DNA from: Tachypleus tridentatus
Taxonomy: Eukaryota > Arthropoda > Merostomata > Xiphosura > Limulidae
Length of the DNA stretch: 64,000 bases
Assembly (NCBI RefSeq): GCF_004210375.1
Contig: NC_134829.1
Span: forward strand, 26,428,034 to 26,492,033
Direction of reading: 5' to 3'
Made by a program: the position numbers and the translations under genes. Positions 44,390 to 56,527 of the stretch are shown here, one piece after another. The stretch's first letter is position 1. Each line of letters opens with the position of its first letter. The notes below the pieces were generated by a model. That model was not told the origin of the DNA. It saw nothing but the letters and a program-made list of their open reading frames with translations, and searched no databases.

Positions 44390-44662
44390 GGCCCGACATG
44401 GCCAGGTGGTTAAGGAGCTCGACTCGTAACATGAGGGTCGCGAGTTCGAATCCAATCCCACCGAACATGCTCGTTCTTTCAGTCGTAAAGGCGTTATAAG
44501 TGACGGACCATCTCACTAGTCATTTGCAAGAGAGTAGCCCAAAGGTTTACTGTGGGTGATGATGACTAGCTGCCTTCCTTCTAGTCGTACACTGCTAAAT
44601 TAGAGACGGCTAGCGCAGATAGTCCTCGAATAGCTTTGCGCGAAATTGAAAGACAAACAAAC
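44390..44662 (+). mobile_element. SINE family A copy, full length
   Basis: Head GGCCCGACATGGCCAGGTGG, B box AGTTCGAATCC, body TGGGTGATGATGACTAGCTG and tail AATAGCTTTGCGCGAAATTG. Confidence 0.94.
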
Positions 44663-44663
44663 G

Positions 44664-44715
44664 TAAATAGCTCTCGTGTAGCCTTGCGCGAAATGCAATA
44701 ACAACCAACCAACCA
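44664..44715 (+). mobile_element. Second SINE A tail in tandem
   Basis: AAATAGCTCTCGTGTAGCCT and TGCGCGAAATGCAATAAC repeat only the last ~40 bp of the element directly after the full copy. It is a tail duplication or a second, extremely truncated insertion. Confidence 0.8.
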
Positions 44716-44769
44716 AATTTCAAGTTTCAATTAGCTCCCCATCGTCATGGCTCAACTAAAACTTGTGTT

Positions 44770-44833
44770 CTTATAAACTCGTGGTGAGCAGACCATACAG
44801 CGCTTATCGTGTGCTTTGCACTTAACAATAAAC
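44770..44833 (+). mobile_element. SINE family B tail fragment
   Basis: CTCGTGGTGAGCAGACCATA and TCGTGTGCTTTGCACTTAAC are the end of family B in sense orientation. Confidence 0.55.
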
Positions 44834-44838
44834 CAATC

Positions 44839-44955
44839 AACACCCCCATTATGTAACGGTAAGTTTGAAGGTGCATAATTCTAAAAACTAGATTTCAATA
44901 CCCGTGATGAGAATAACATATATAGCCCATTGTTCAGTTTTGTATTTAGCAAACA
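44839..44955 (+). mobile_element. SINE family B copy, diverged
   Basis: GTAACGGTAAGTTTGAAGG, AAAAACTAGATTTCAATACC, CGTGATGAGAATAACATAT, and AGCCCATTGTTCAGTTTTG keep the family B order. Confidence 0.65.
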
Positions 44956-45139
44956 AACATCGCAACAACGTTTACTGTGAGAACTATTCCAAGTAATGTA
45001 TTTTACTCCATATAAAATTATTCAGTATGACGCACAATGTAGACAACACCCACCGACAATGAACAGTATAAATCCAAATCAATAATTTGAACGTTAAATT
45101 TAGTGTCAATAATACACCTTCCGTAACCATACCGTTTCC

Positions 45140-45820
45140 AGAAATGGTTTGAAACAAATGATATCATTATGTTAGGCATACGATTCACGTAAAATCCCAG
45201 TGGAGAAAAATGAGGTTTAATTTTCTTCTATTTTTAGTTGCTCATCTCCTCCAGAAACATGAATATATTTTGTATTCTTGAAAATCACGAAGAATAATAC
45301 ATTATAATGCTGTCCTTAAAGTTTTAATATATCGCTAGGTTGTCCTTCCTTGAATAAGCAATGTTAACAAAAAAATGTTTGACAAGTTACTAGCTCTAAA
45401 TAAAACACACTCTTCTTTCTCTCTCTCTCTTCTCCTGTGCTTTGACCACCCCTGTTGGATGTAGGGGCTGGATTTCTAGCCTGATGAAGAGACAGTTAAA
45501 ATATTAATATGATTGGTCAAAGAGTTTGCACATTAGTGGATTACGTTCACTTGCCACAACAATAGAACAGCTTGTAGAATACTTCGTAATAAATATATTT
45601 CCTGGCAATATTTCCTAATGTAACCTAAATAAGGTTCAGTTCTAACGAACTGTTAAGGGGGAAAGGTGGTTCATTACAGCAAAAGTTCTTTGTGAGTGAA
45701 ATTAATAGTTTTTTAAAGAGAAAATTAAAATTATACTTGTAGAGCATATATTATAAATGTTTTAACTTATCGTTACCTATAATTGAAACAATTTATAATT
45801 ACAAAATAAATTATGTTGAC
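45140..45820. other. Gene-free stretch
   Basis: AT-rich DNA with a TC-rich run at 45415-45434 and CTGATGAAGAGAC at 45480. No coding block seen. Confidence 0.5.
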
Positions 45821-45826
45821 TTTCTT

Positions 45827-45905
45827 GGATCTCTCCCTCTCTCTGCGTCAGGATTTGGTTGTTAAGGGCCTCAGAAGGCCAGATACATTTGACCTCTTCT
45901 TCCCA
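45827..45905. repeat. Dispersed CT-rich repeat (copy 2)
   Basis: See 36363-36455: shared order of CTCTCTCTCTG, GGATTTGGTTGTT, CCAGATACATTTGACC and TCTTCTTCC. It directly precedes a SINE. Confidence 0.4.
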
Positions 45906-46135
45906 CTTGCACAATCCGAGAGTCGCGGGTTCGAATCCCAGTCAAATCAAACATGCTCGCCCGCTCAGCCGTGGCGGCGTTATAAGTGACGCTCAATCCC
46001 ACTATTCGTTGGCAAAATAGTAACTCAAGAGCTGGCGGTGGGTGATGATGACTAGCTGCCTTACACTGCTTAATTAGGGTTACGTCTAGAGCAGATAGCT
46101 CTCGTGTAGCTTTGCGCGAAATTAAAAGCCCACCA
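45904..46135 (+). mobile_element. SINE family A copy, A-box end missing
   Basis: CACAATCCGAGAGTCGCGGG with B box GGTTCGAATCCC, then AACATGCTCGCCCGCTCAGC and the tail TCTCGTGTAGCTTTGCGCGA. Confidence 0.93.
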
Positions 46136-46139
46136 AACC

Positions 46140-47430
46140 CACCTGCACAGGTTGTTTTCAGAGTGATGTTAGTTTATTTACTACGCGAGGATCAGAGCTA
46201 ATTGCGTGCTTTTGCTTTGATCCTTTTCAAGGCCGTATCTTGTTAGGTAAGTAAAGTAACATCAGATGCATAAAACACATTATCGTTTCTGTTGGTTGAC
46301 GTATAGTCTGATACCTCATAAACAGTTCCAGTGATGTTCAAACATTTTACATCTGGTTTAAGTTGAGATAATTTACATAAGCATCCCTACAATGTTTTTA
46401 AAATAACTTAAACTTATGTTAGATTGAAACGTCTAATTAGATTATTGGATCTGATTACTGAAAATCCTCGAAAATACATCTGTGTTCCAATATGAAAATA
46501 ATATTCCGCCTTTTCTTCCATGCAGTTTACCCCTGTTTTGTTTCTGTCTGGCAACACTTGAGCTCCGATCCAAAACCAAAATCCAAATAGTATGGAATAT
46601 TTCTAAATTTCTGTACAACTAAAGTAGACATTAATTCCTGAAATCTTATTTTAAATAATCATTTCGAGGCAATTTCACAGCTTAGTAACTGTGGCTTAAC
46701 TATCTAAAACGTTATGACTAAAATATTTAAAAAATCACCAAAACGCTATAGAGTTTATCTTTAATGCAAAGTATGTAATATTATAAAGTATGTGCTTTGT
46801 TATCACTCGATAAAATCTTACCAAAGCACATATAACTGCCATAAACCTAGGTGTATTTCTCAGGCAAACATAATGCGTCTAATTTGGTCTACAGGTAGGA
46901 CTAAAACAAGTTGGGCCTCGTATTCTCGTACGTTAAAATACTGTGAAGGTTACATATAAACATGGCCGTAGATAAAATGAAAATTTACCCAAGGTTCAAA
47001 TATCAGTATCACATAGGATCATCCTTACATATTGTACCATTTTTCCATATGAGTTTAAAATTACAATTGTGGTAATAAAGACAAAAGTTAAAACAGCAAT
47101 TAAACAAAAACAACAACAACAATGGATTAAAAGTAAATCGGTGTGGCGAGAGACAAATATAGTTACACAAACGTAGCTTTGTTCACCTGTATTGTTTGTT
47201 ATCAATTCCATAGTGGGATGAAATAATTGTAAATTATCTTTAAAACACATTTGCTGAAGACATTTGAAAACATCTGGAGGTAAGATTGTGAGGTGGCATG
47301 TGATACTATTGTTAAGATATCTGTACGTAAATTCTAAGCCAATGATTAGAAGCCGTGATGAAATATATATAGACGTACAAAGCAAACAAAATACAAGAAA
47401 GGGCAAACCCAGCAATAGTGTTTCACACCA
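46140..47430. other. Gene-free stretch
   Basis: AT-rich sequence without recognisable repeats. The 139-codon open frame at 46996-47415 (minus) is hydrophobic and cysteine-rich with no motif I know; I do not call it a gene. Confidence 0.5.
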
Positions 47431-47433
47431 AAT

Positions 47434-47560
47434 GCGGCCCCCGCTAGTGCAGCGGTATGTCTAGAGATTAGCAACGCTAAAATCAGGGGTTCGATTCCCT
47501 CGGTGGGGTCAACAAATAGCCCGATGTGGCTTTGCTATAAGAAAATACACAAACACATTC
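47434..47560 (+). mobile_element. SINE family C copy, full length
   Basis: The head GCGGCCCCCGCTAGTGCAGC has an A box. GGGGTTCGATTCCCTCGGTG has the B box. The tail is AAATAGCCCGATGTGGCTTT then AAGAAAATACACAAACAC. It is the best family C copy here. Confidence 0.93.
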
Positions 47561-47830
47561 ATATCAAATGTAAACAGTAACAGGAAGCCTAGAAGGGGAA
47601 GCTAATAATGGCAAGCCATTAATTAGAAAATTATATTAATAACAACATAATTATCAACTCAGTTGGTTTACATGGTTTTAACAACTGGTCTAGGCTTAGC
47701 CTTTTTGTTATTAATAGTGTTTTCCAAAATATTTTTTAACTGTTTCTGTAATTTTCTTTGTATTTTTCCAATTGACTTTTTCCGTTGTAAAATTAAATAG
47801 CATGTTACATTTAATTTCAAATTTTAAACT

Positions 47831-47935
47831 AGGTAGATAGCTACGGTCATGCGCATAAAGCATTTGAAGAAGAAAAAAATACGTACATATTTTCAGTCCT
47901 GGTTTGACAGTTTCTTTAATGGTTTTAACTTTGTT
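47831..47935 (-). repeat. Dispersed repeat, unassigned (pair with 51822-51918)
   Basis: GGTCATGCGCATAAAGCATT, AATACGTACATATTTTCAG and TTTGACAGTTTCTTTAATGG recur in the same order at 51822-51918. Confidence 0.65.
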
Positions 47936-48941
47936 CATAATACGGACTTCAAGTCATGATAGGATTCCTGCTAATATTGCTAAACTGACTTTACAGAATG
48001 CACTAAAAACTTTGCCATGAAAAAGCTTGGAAAGATGTTAACTCATATTATAAGGGACCATATGTATATCATTACCCCTTGGATAATTCTCTGCGGTCAT
48101 GGAAACATCGTCTACAGATATTCTAAACAGATGCATTCATTTAACGACACATCATCTGACAAACAAATAAAAGTCAGTAGATTTCGTGGGAATTACCTCA
48201 CCTTCTAAAATCGCTTTACATAAGTTAAATCAAAACGCCATTACCTGTGACAAGTATCAATTATTTCTAGTAACAGGTGATGTTAAATTTACTTTGTTTT
48301 ATAGTGTTATCGCCACGATTAGGTTAAGTATTACTGAGCAAATGATTTTATGGTGGAGGGTGAGCTATTTTGATTATTTGAGCACTATGTTAGTAACGTT
48401 TGAACTCTCGTTTTTTTTATAGTTCTAGAATGTAGGATGATCGAGTTGACCTAGAAAGAAATGTGGGTGGACACTGTAGTACAGATGTTTACCATCTATT
48501 TTTAGTTCTTTAAATAAAGCTCCTCGGGGTGAATTCCTGTCCGTGGTGAGGGGACCTCCCAGAGAAGGCTCTGCACTTTCAGTTTACCCCCACTCCACAT
48601 GCTTGCTGTGCATGGCGACCCTTGAAGGAGAAAAGAGGATCCTGATGGTTAAGGGGCTCTACCCAAATGCGTCACTTTGGCCTTGAATTCCTGTACACGA
48701 GTGATCTCAGAGTAGCCCCTAGGGTCAGGCGTGTCCTCTTGGGCTAGAGTCAACGGAGTACCAGTGTTGGACGTTCTCAACGAGTGTTGTGAACAATGTG
48801 TCTAATGCTGATGTTTGGGTATAGTGCTCACGAAACCATGGCGTTGCTACAGTGTTCTTTTATTTGACGTTGCAGTGCATCTCCTCGTAGGGCTTCATGC
48901 TGGATGGGTTTAGTGGATACTGAAATTTCCTCTCTTTAATA

Positions 48942-49140
48942 TGGATATCCCCAATCCATGAAAAAACACAACTAAAAAAAAGATTATTGAAAAACGACCA
49001 CGCAGGGACAACTTTGTTGCACAGTTTGATTCTACATCTCGATTTCTCATTCTTTATTCATTATCTATGTCCACCGACAGAGATTTGCCCACTCTACCCA
49101 GGATAGGAACTATGGAGGTCGATAGATCTCTTTTAGTATA
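48942..49140 (+). pseudogene. ORF1 remnant of the 48.5-51.8 kb LINE
   Basis: MDIPNP begins at 48942, then a stop, then KKKIIEKRPRRDNFVAQFDS and RFLILYSLS. Only the N-terminal ~60 codons remain before endonuclease sequence begins, so most of ORF1 has been deleted. Confidence 0.6.
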
Positions 49141-49206
49141 AATAAAAACGATGTGCTCGAAAACAGAAGGATTTTACACTCAATTCTCCTCCACACAAGT
49201 AAAAAT

Positions 49207-49840
49207 TACTTCTTTTACACAGTGGAACTGTTGAGGTTTTTGTTTTAATACTGATGACATTAAGGCTTTGATTGATTTTTATCACCCTGTTTGCCATTTC
49301 TTACAGGAAACGTTTTTCAAAACCTGTCGATACAGTCACCTTTCGGCAGTTTTCTTTGTACCAGAATGACAATTTGTATGATGGACGAGTACATGGAGGG
49401 GTGGCACTTCTGGTTGACCAGCACGTGCCCGACCTGCTTTTGTCACTCGATACACCCTTGGAGACCATAGTCATCTGTGTTTTCTTGTGTTGCACCATAA
49501 CTGTTTGTTCTCTCTGGAGAGACCTATGAACAATAAGACCTAGATGTTTTTATTGAATAGTTGTCGTTTCACGTTTTAATCTTTGGTGACTCTAATGGAC
49601 ATAAATCCCCTTTGGGGTGGTGCTGATATTGATTGGAGGGATCGTTCTATAAATGGTATGCTCTTTAATAAGAACCTTTCTCTTATATTTCTGATACTTA
49701 TTTTCATGCACCTAGTCAGTCTTTTACTGAGCTCTCTATCTGCTCCCCTTCACTCTTCTCTCACATTTCTTGGGGATTAACAGTAACCCACAGGACAGTA
49801 ATCATTTTCCTGTTATTTTATGTGAGACTGGCTGTAGTCG
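49207..49840 (+). pseudogene. LINE endonuclease domain, frameshifted
   Basis: In shifting frames: FTQWNC then DDIKALIDFYHPVCHFLQET, VTFRQFSLYQNDN, RVHGGVALLVDQHVPDLLLS and TPLETIVICVFL. Then come LMDINPLWGGADIDWRDRSI and NGMLFNKNLSL, and finally INSNPQDSNHFPVILCE. QET, the DxNGHNPLWG-like block and the SDHFPV-like block are apurinic endonuclease motifs; several key residues are altered. Confidence 0.82.
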
Positions 49841-50410
49841 ATGCATCCGACATGCATGTCTCGATGGAAGCTGGACTAAGCCAACTGGCCCACTTTCACC
49901 ACTTTCTCGAAACTTAATCCTGCTGTTGGCAACAGTGACTGACTGTATTATCCAGGCAGCTGCTCAATCTATTCCTAAAATCTCTCGTTTTCCATGGTAT
50001 CCTTGTCTGTGGTGGAGCTCTACCTGCCAAATGGCATGGAAGGCCCAAAACAGGCCTGGGATAACTTTTGTGGGTATCACATACTTTCAAACCATGTTGC
50101 TTTTCAGTGGAATCATGCCTATGCATGGCAGGTAAGATATCAAAGCTAAAAGGAATCTTGTATTAAGTTCACAACCAGTATCTCTTCTACTACCAATTCC
50201 AAAATCATATGGGACAAGACTCATAAAGTCAGTAAACAGTATACTTTCCTCCCCCTTTCAATCTTGTTCTCTGATAGCCAGGAAGTTGCTGATGTGTTGA
50301 TACTCTCCGTGAAAGCTTTTCATGTACATTCAGTACTTCTCTTTTGTTTTCCAACTTTTTGGCCATCAAGTCTCGGCCAAAGCAATCGCCTCTTTTCCTT
50401 TGAGCTAATC

Positions 50411-50478
50411 CAACTGATGTACTGCCAGACTGATAAAAACCAAGCTTGAGTTCTATCAGTCTGGCAGTACATCAGTTG
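50411..50478. repeat. 25-bp perfect inverted repeat, 18-bp loop, inside the LINE
   Basis: Arms 50411-50435 and 50454-50478 are exact reverse complements (left arm begins CAACTGATGTACTGCCAGAC). The right arm looks like an inverted copy made after insertion, since it interrupts the linker between endonuclease and reverse transcriptase. Confidence 0.97.
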
Positions 50479-50599
50479 ACCTGATTATGTTCACTATTAG
50501 GTGCTGTTCCATCACTCTCCTGTCTCTCTCTTGCTATTCTTCTGATTGTTTTAAATCAGATCTGGCAGAAGAAGGTTTTTCTTTACTCTTGGCACAGAT

Positions 50600-51640
50600 C
50601 TATTTCCCTCCTTCTATCTAAGCCTGTAAAGGATTCCAAGATTCCTTCTAACTATTGTTCAATTGCTTTGACAAGCTGCTTTTGCAAGGTCTTAGAGAGA
50701 ATGATTAACACTAATTTTATCTGATTCCTCGAATCAAACAACCTTCTCTCGCCCACCCAGTGTGGGTTTCGACAACAGTGCCCCACCATCGACCACCTGG
50801 TTTGACTTTAAACGTCGGCCAGGAAGTCTTTCTCAAGCGACAACATTCTGTTTCTATATTTTTTGACGTTGAGAAGGCTCACGATTCTATATGGAGATAC
50901 AGTATTTTGCGAGACCTGCACTTGTATGGGTTACATGGCTATTTATCCACTTTTCTACAGAACATCTTAATGGACTGGCGATGCTTTCCAGTTACTTTCC
51001 ACAGAAACTTAAAGCCCCTCAGGACTTTGTCTTGAGTGTCACATTTTTTCAGTATGAAAATCAATGATATCATTGAACAATTTCCTCCTACCGTTACAAA
51101 CAGGTTTTATGTTGACGATTGACTCGAAATGTGGAAGTCTTCGAGCATGAGGTTTATTGAATAGCAACTCCAGAATGCCCTCAATCGTTTGTTGAAATGG
51201 ACAACAGCAAACGGTTTTACCTTTTTTTCTCTAAAACCGTTTGCATGCACTTTTCCCACTAATGGTGTATTCACCCCAATCCCGAGCTTCATCTCGGTAA
51301 TGTTGTTCTTCCCATGGTCTCAGAGGCAAAGTTCTTGGGGCTTGTTTTTGACTGCAAGCTGACCTTCATTCCACACATCAAACAGTTACACGACAAGTGT
51401 ACAAGGTCATTAAACATCCTCAGTGTCCTGTATTACATCTCTTGGGAAGCAGATCGATGCTCTGTGCTAATGATCTATCATGCCCTCATTCGATTCAAAC
51501 TGGACTAAGGGTCTCTGGTCTATGGTTTTATCAAGACCTTAGGCTTGAAGATGTTGGACTCTGTTCATCATCTGGGGCTTCGGCTCTGCACGGGGGCTAT
51601 CCACACTTTTCCAGTACAGAGTTTTAGGAACCTCCTCTCC
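50600..51640 (+). pseudogene. LINE reverse transcriptase domain, frameshifted
   Basis: SNYCSIALTSCFCKVLERMI, LSPTQCGFRQQCPTIDHLV, then SIFFDVEKAHDSIWRYSILR (motif A) and DLHLYGLHGYLSTFL. The YADD region is reduced to YVDD-like RFYVDD near 51105-51125. Then come RLLKWT, KTVCMHF, VSEAKFLGLVFDCKLTFIPH, DKCTRSLNILSVLYY, CSVLMIYHALIRFKLD and LRLCTGAIHTFPVQSF. Many stops and shifts; certainly inactive. Confidence 0.85.
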
Positions 51641-51821
51641 ACCTCTGCCACTTGCAACTTTCTTTACTGTATGCTTCAAAACTTCGATCCTTACCACAGC
51701 ATTCCACTTGGGATTCTGTTATCTTTACTCAATGGGCTATTTGAGCCCAGGAAGTTGCTGATGCGCTGATACTTTCGGAAACATTTCACTTTAAACAAGA
51801 TCCGCAATTAGGTGCTTTTAC

Positions 51822-51918
51822 AGATAGTTATGGCCATGCGTATAATGTATTTAAAGAATAAAAATATAGTGCACATCTTAAGTTCTGGCTTGACAGTTTC
51901 TTTAATGGTTTTAATAGG
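51822..51918 (-). repeat. Dispersed repeat, unassigned (pair with 47831-47935)
   Basis: GGCCATGCGTATAATGTATT, then CACATCTTAAGTTCTGGC and TTGACAGTTTCTTTAATGG, parallel to the other copy. Confidence 0.65.
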
Positions 51919-51979
51919 GATGCGTTGAAAACAATGATTAAAATATTTTTGTAATGGCTCTACCCAAAACCTTAATTAT

Positions 51980-53540
51980 AAACTTTCACATATAGGGCAT
52001 TGAAAACGTTTTATTCTGAACCGGTAGGACTAATAATTATTTCCTCCAAAGGGGACCGAAAGCTGTCTGGACAGGTCACCTGTCTCAACCATTCCAACCA
52101 CTATAGTTGAATCGGTAGACAATATCTGTATGAATGACTAAGGTACTCAATAAAAATCACAGAAACATGCAGGATAAAAATAAACAATGAGAGAAAGTTT
52201 TAGTTTTAAAGATGATTGCCTCTTACATTTATTTGTTTCTCTACCCAACAAGTCTAAAAGTAAAGAAAGAAACCATCGTTACGATACCAAACCTGAAAGT
52301 AACCAGCCCACCAAACTGTTCATCTTTCTTTTTTTGTTTCAATTGATATAACTCTGCAAGTACCTTATCACTAACGTCAATTTAAAGCTAAATCCACTGT
52401 ATGTGTTTTTAAGCAGTGCACGATGTTATCGTTCAGTCGTTGTAACTCGTAGTAATATTAAAAATCATAATTTTAGTGTAAATGATGTTATCATTACCCC
52501 TTGAAGTTAGCTTTCCTCTAGAAAACCTTAGGTACAGGATGAAATAGGAATTACCAGCCAATAATAGATGAGAATTAGACGACTGTAACGTGTAAACATG
52601 TAGGTAGAATACTCGATGCTTTGTACACTATACAACCAGTGTCTTTAGGGAGTTAACTCCTAAATTATATATGAAGGGAAGAAGTAAAAAAAACAACTAT
52701 TAACATAATTTTAAATTTTATTACACATATTTATATAATATATCAATCTTTAGTCAGTTACAAAACAAGTTATCAAAAACATTTTGTAAATGATTGAGGG
52801 ATGACAATACCAAAAAGAATGCAAACAAGAATATAGGTTCGATACCACTAGAAGTGACTTATACATGACTTTCAACAATAAAATTTAACGTTAAACTATA
52901 AAATACATTCTTTGATATTACTGCATTTGAAAGCTATATATTTATGAATTGATGTGCAATTTTTCTTTCGTCATGATCATATCAGGGTAGACATCAGTGT
53001 CGTGTAACTAAGAGCCTAGGGCTTACGTATAAGGAAAGTCGAGTCAAATCATATCTTGTTCATTACAGACTCTAGCTACGAGACCATTGTGTAGTCGTGA
53101 CTTTTACAGTATAACATTAATGTTGATATTAAAAGTTATGTAAGGATGATCATGCATTTCTCTATCACACATTTCTTCCACTCTTTTATAGCCAGTTCAA
53201 ATCTTAGCTCAATGGTGGCTATTTCTTGACACCATTTCTTGTATACTGGGATGACCTAGTATGTATATGGGTATGTCATGAGCTCCATCTTCGAGTCTCT
53301 CTGGGACCTATTCAACAGTAGTATCTCAGCAGTCGGCTCTGTTGTTTGTATCACCACCATTATGATTGTTATAATAATGAAGACATACGAAAGGGCGGTG
53401 ACTGGCTTAATTTAAGGACCCATCCATTCCCGACATTTCTGAAGGTTACAGATTCTATGAAGTTTACTTGGGCTTAGGAATTTATTGTACGCATCAGAGA
53501 AGAGAAGACATTAAACACCATTGATTTATAGATACTTCAT
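51980..53540. other. Gene-free stretch
   Basis: No coding exon or named repeat recognised, except the dispersed segment at 52448-52578. Confidence 0.5.
52448..52578 (+). repeat. Dispersed repeat, unassigned (copy 2)
   Basis: AATCATAATTTTAGTGTAAA, TTGAAGTTAG, CTTAGGTACAGGATGAAAT and AATAATAGATGA match 22668-22820 in order and orientation. Confidence 0.6.
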
Positions 53541-53548
53541 ATCGTTTA

Positions 53549-53854
53549 ATGGAACATCTGATTAGAGGATTCAATTTCTTCCTTGTTAGCAACTGGTCCT
53601 CGTTTGATGGCGTTATGAGATGTAGCATGGAGACTATTAGGCTCCCACTTCAATGTTGCTTCCTCTGCAACTAGTATGTCTAATGAAGGCTTATTTTCTG
53701 CCAAATATATTACTGCCAATGAAATCTGATTGGCTCCTGTAAACTTCTAGACCAGTGTGAAAATAGATTTAATGAATTCTCCCATGTTTGATGCATCAGC
53801 CAACAACCAATCTTTATATACAGGTTCAACCTTGGTGAAAGATAGTGTAGCTTC
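53549..53854 (-). pseudogene. Unassigned coding-like block, one internal stop
   Basis: A 102-codon minus-strand frame has a protein-like composition unlike the Phe/Ile/Lys-rich noise around it: TKVEPVYKDWLLADASNMGE, SLAVIYLAENKPSLDILVAE, EATLKWEPNSLHATSHN. It is broken by TAG at codon 36. Neither neighbour exons nor splice sites are evident. I do not recognise the family; it could be a processed pseudogene, a decayed transposon ORF or chance. Confidence 0.3.
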
Positions 53855-53859
53855 TTAAG

Positions 53860-56520
53860 TTCAAGTTTCAGCAGTATAGTACTCTCATTTGCTCTGGAAA
53901 AAGGTTGGGTATACTTTTCATCGTACAGTTTAGAATATCTTCTTGACTTGGAACTTAACTACAAGGCAAGATAACCACTACTTAGTCAAAGATAAAGAGA
54001 GTCAAAATAGTTAAACATTCGATTTTTGGTAGTGAAAGTCCAGACTGAAAGTGTAATGTTCAAATTAGCTTATATTTTACTGGCTTCATGTTAAAGCCTA
54101 TTTTATTTACTGCAGGAATACCGTTTTCAGCTACTCGGCCTCATATTTGAATATGTAATCAAACATCAAAATATTTAGATAGACCAAACATCTATTCCAT
54201 TACTTCCTCTTTAATACAAGCTCCATTAGGTCTTCATAAGTAACAGGTACATTCACAATTCAAATAGCATCATGTGTGACTCATACAAGCAATCTGTTCT
54301 GATTACAGAAACCTGAGACTTGTTCTCATTGCCCAACTAAATTTGCCTGTAATCTTATGCCAGATCTAAAGTGTTGTACCAACAGAAACAATCCAACGTG
54401 TCCAGACATTCGCTTATTTAAGTAAAGGGAAAAGCATCGACAAAAATTACAACATTTACTCATCTAAATTCACAAGAACCTCGGCATACCTATTTTCTTT
54501 TTAATAATCACTAATCTCAAAAGAATGTGTAACTTTGCTATTTGGTATCCTTTATATTTTAGAGCTGGATATCTTACCATGTTGTGACGAGTTCATTCAG
54601 CCATTTGGTATCACAAATATACTGGCATATTCAATCAATCAAACAACAAGCCACAGAGTTAAGTATGCTGCGCTAAGTCTATATTGATGGAAAACCTTCA
54701 ACTAGAGATTTCCAAAATGTTGATAGCTGGACACTTGCTTTTGATCGAGGTTAGATGGGCATAGCAGTAGCAATAGGAAGTTCCATTTTACTTACGGAAC
54801 TTACAGTTATTTCAGCATAAACTTTGATAGCCAGTTGCCCATATTTAGCAAAATAACGTTTGAAGTTAATGCTGCCTGCTGTCTGGACAGGAAAAAATTA
54901 CATTTATGTGTAGTATATATAAGTACATTAAATATTATACTTATACTATACTTTGTTCTCGGTAAACCATAAAACACCACTTGAGAACGCAGATACACTA
55001 TTTTTCTTTCTGTTACATATACTCATGTAGTTCAATTTTCTTGGGCTCAAGTCATTTGATGATTGACTCTCCCACAGAATAGCAAATCATTTGTTACAAC
55101 AGCAAAAGTGATTCATAATTTCTGCAATTTGTTCATCCTGAGGATGCCAGATTCAACCTCTAGTCATGGTATAAACATTTTTCTTTCAATACCTACTCTG
55201 TGGCATTCTCAAGCTAAATTGATTTACTCAAAGAGTATTAGGTAAGTCCATCTTATGATGTAAGAATTAATTACTAATAATGTTTTGATTTAATTCAAAC
55301 ATGATTGTTATACAAAAATTAAAACAATATTTATTTAAATCAATAAACAAATGTAGTATGTGCATTTGCTCTAGGATACTATGTGGTCACTCGTTAACTG
55401 ATTAATTAGTGTTCTTTTCTTGAATATCTTTTCCATCAATCAACTCACTTAAGATATCGTACAGAATATTTAAATGTAATATTTCTTACTTGTATTTACC
55501 CATACTGGCTAGCACTATTCGAAGAACTGGTTATTATCAATCAGCATAGATGAAGTCGTATTTCAGTTATCAGCTGTCCTACTAATGAAGAATACTGCTT
55601 TCATTGAGCTGCTTGCACAACATGTAGCCTATCAGCAACGTCAGCTACACGTAAGGTTGGTATTATATTGTCTTTAAAGAGCAACAATTGAACAAGTGCA
55701 GCTATAATAATGTCAACGATTTTCTGGAACATGAATTATGTAAATAAATACTCCATAGATTCAGAAGAAGTGAAAAAAAATTAAACATTTCCATATTAAT
55801 ATCAGAACGTTAAAACATCAGGTGCTCGAAATGAGATATAAAACTGAACAGTAATTACGAAAATATGAAAATAATAACAAAACAGCGATTCAAAGTTAAG
55901 AGAAAACCAAGAAAAAGAGATAGAAAATTAGAAGAAAGAGATGAGATAAAAAAGGAATTATAACAATGAAACTTATGATTTACAGAACAATTAAGATTAA
56001 TTATTTTGATTAAATAAGAGTTCGAGGTAATTAAAGAAGTATTGTGACAAAAACAAAAGTAGAAAGGGACACAACCAAAGTACGAAAGGACATTAATAAA
56101 GTGTAGAAGGATTATTGCATTTAAAGAAACCATAAGAAAGCTACAAAAGTACACCACTTTAAAAAGAAATTATCTGGAAACTGAATTGGAAAATGAAGAA
56201 TAAAACAAACTAAATTCTATGTACACATGATGAAGAAATATTAGACTAAATATCATTATATTTATAATATGGAATAGGAGAACTTATATTGTTTACAGCT
56301 GTGACCACTACTGTTGTGCCACCTGTGACTGTAGGAAATTTCTGGATAATTCCGCCATTAGTTCCTTAAGGTTTGGAGTATAACAGATCAGTTCAACAAC
56401 ATTACCTAATCAACAGACTATGACAAGATATCATTGGAGGCATATAAGAACCAGTCTGAAGTAATTTCCAAAGTGAATGGATGGAGCAGTGAACGGGAAG
56501 CTTGTTACAAGCTTAAATGG
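53860..56520. other. Gene-free stretch
   Basis: AT-rich, no gene recognised. An attempt to read 54180-54760 (minus) as a decayed retroviral-type polymerase gave no secure motif. Confidence 0.5.
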
Positions 56521-56527
56521 ACCAAGT

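Larger units (their letters stand above)
48521..51780 (+). mobile_element. Jockey/R1-like non-LTR retrotransposon, decayed and deleted
   Basis: A GC-richer 5' leader (48521-48940) with stereotyped text such as GGGGACCTCCCAGAGAAGG is followed by an ORF1 scrap, endonuclease and reverse transcriptase, all in sense order. The 3' end is lost or rearranged: CCAGGAAGTTGCTGATG occurs both at 50278 and at 51748. Confidence 0.88.

Noticed and set aside
46996-47415. 139-codon hydrophobic frame, minus strand
   Set aside because: Leu/Ile/Phe/Cys-rich translation of AT-rich DNA, no signal-peptide and topology pattern that convinces, no known motif.
54180-54760. Possible decayed Ty3-type reverse transcriptase, minus strand
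   Set aside because: Only vague resemblances (such as IPNG followed by MNSS) were found, with no catalytic motif in any frame.
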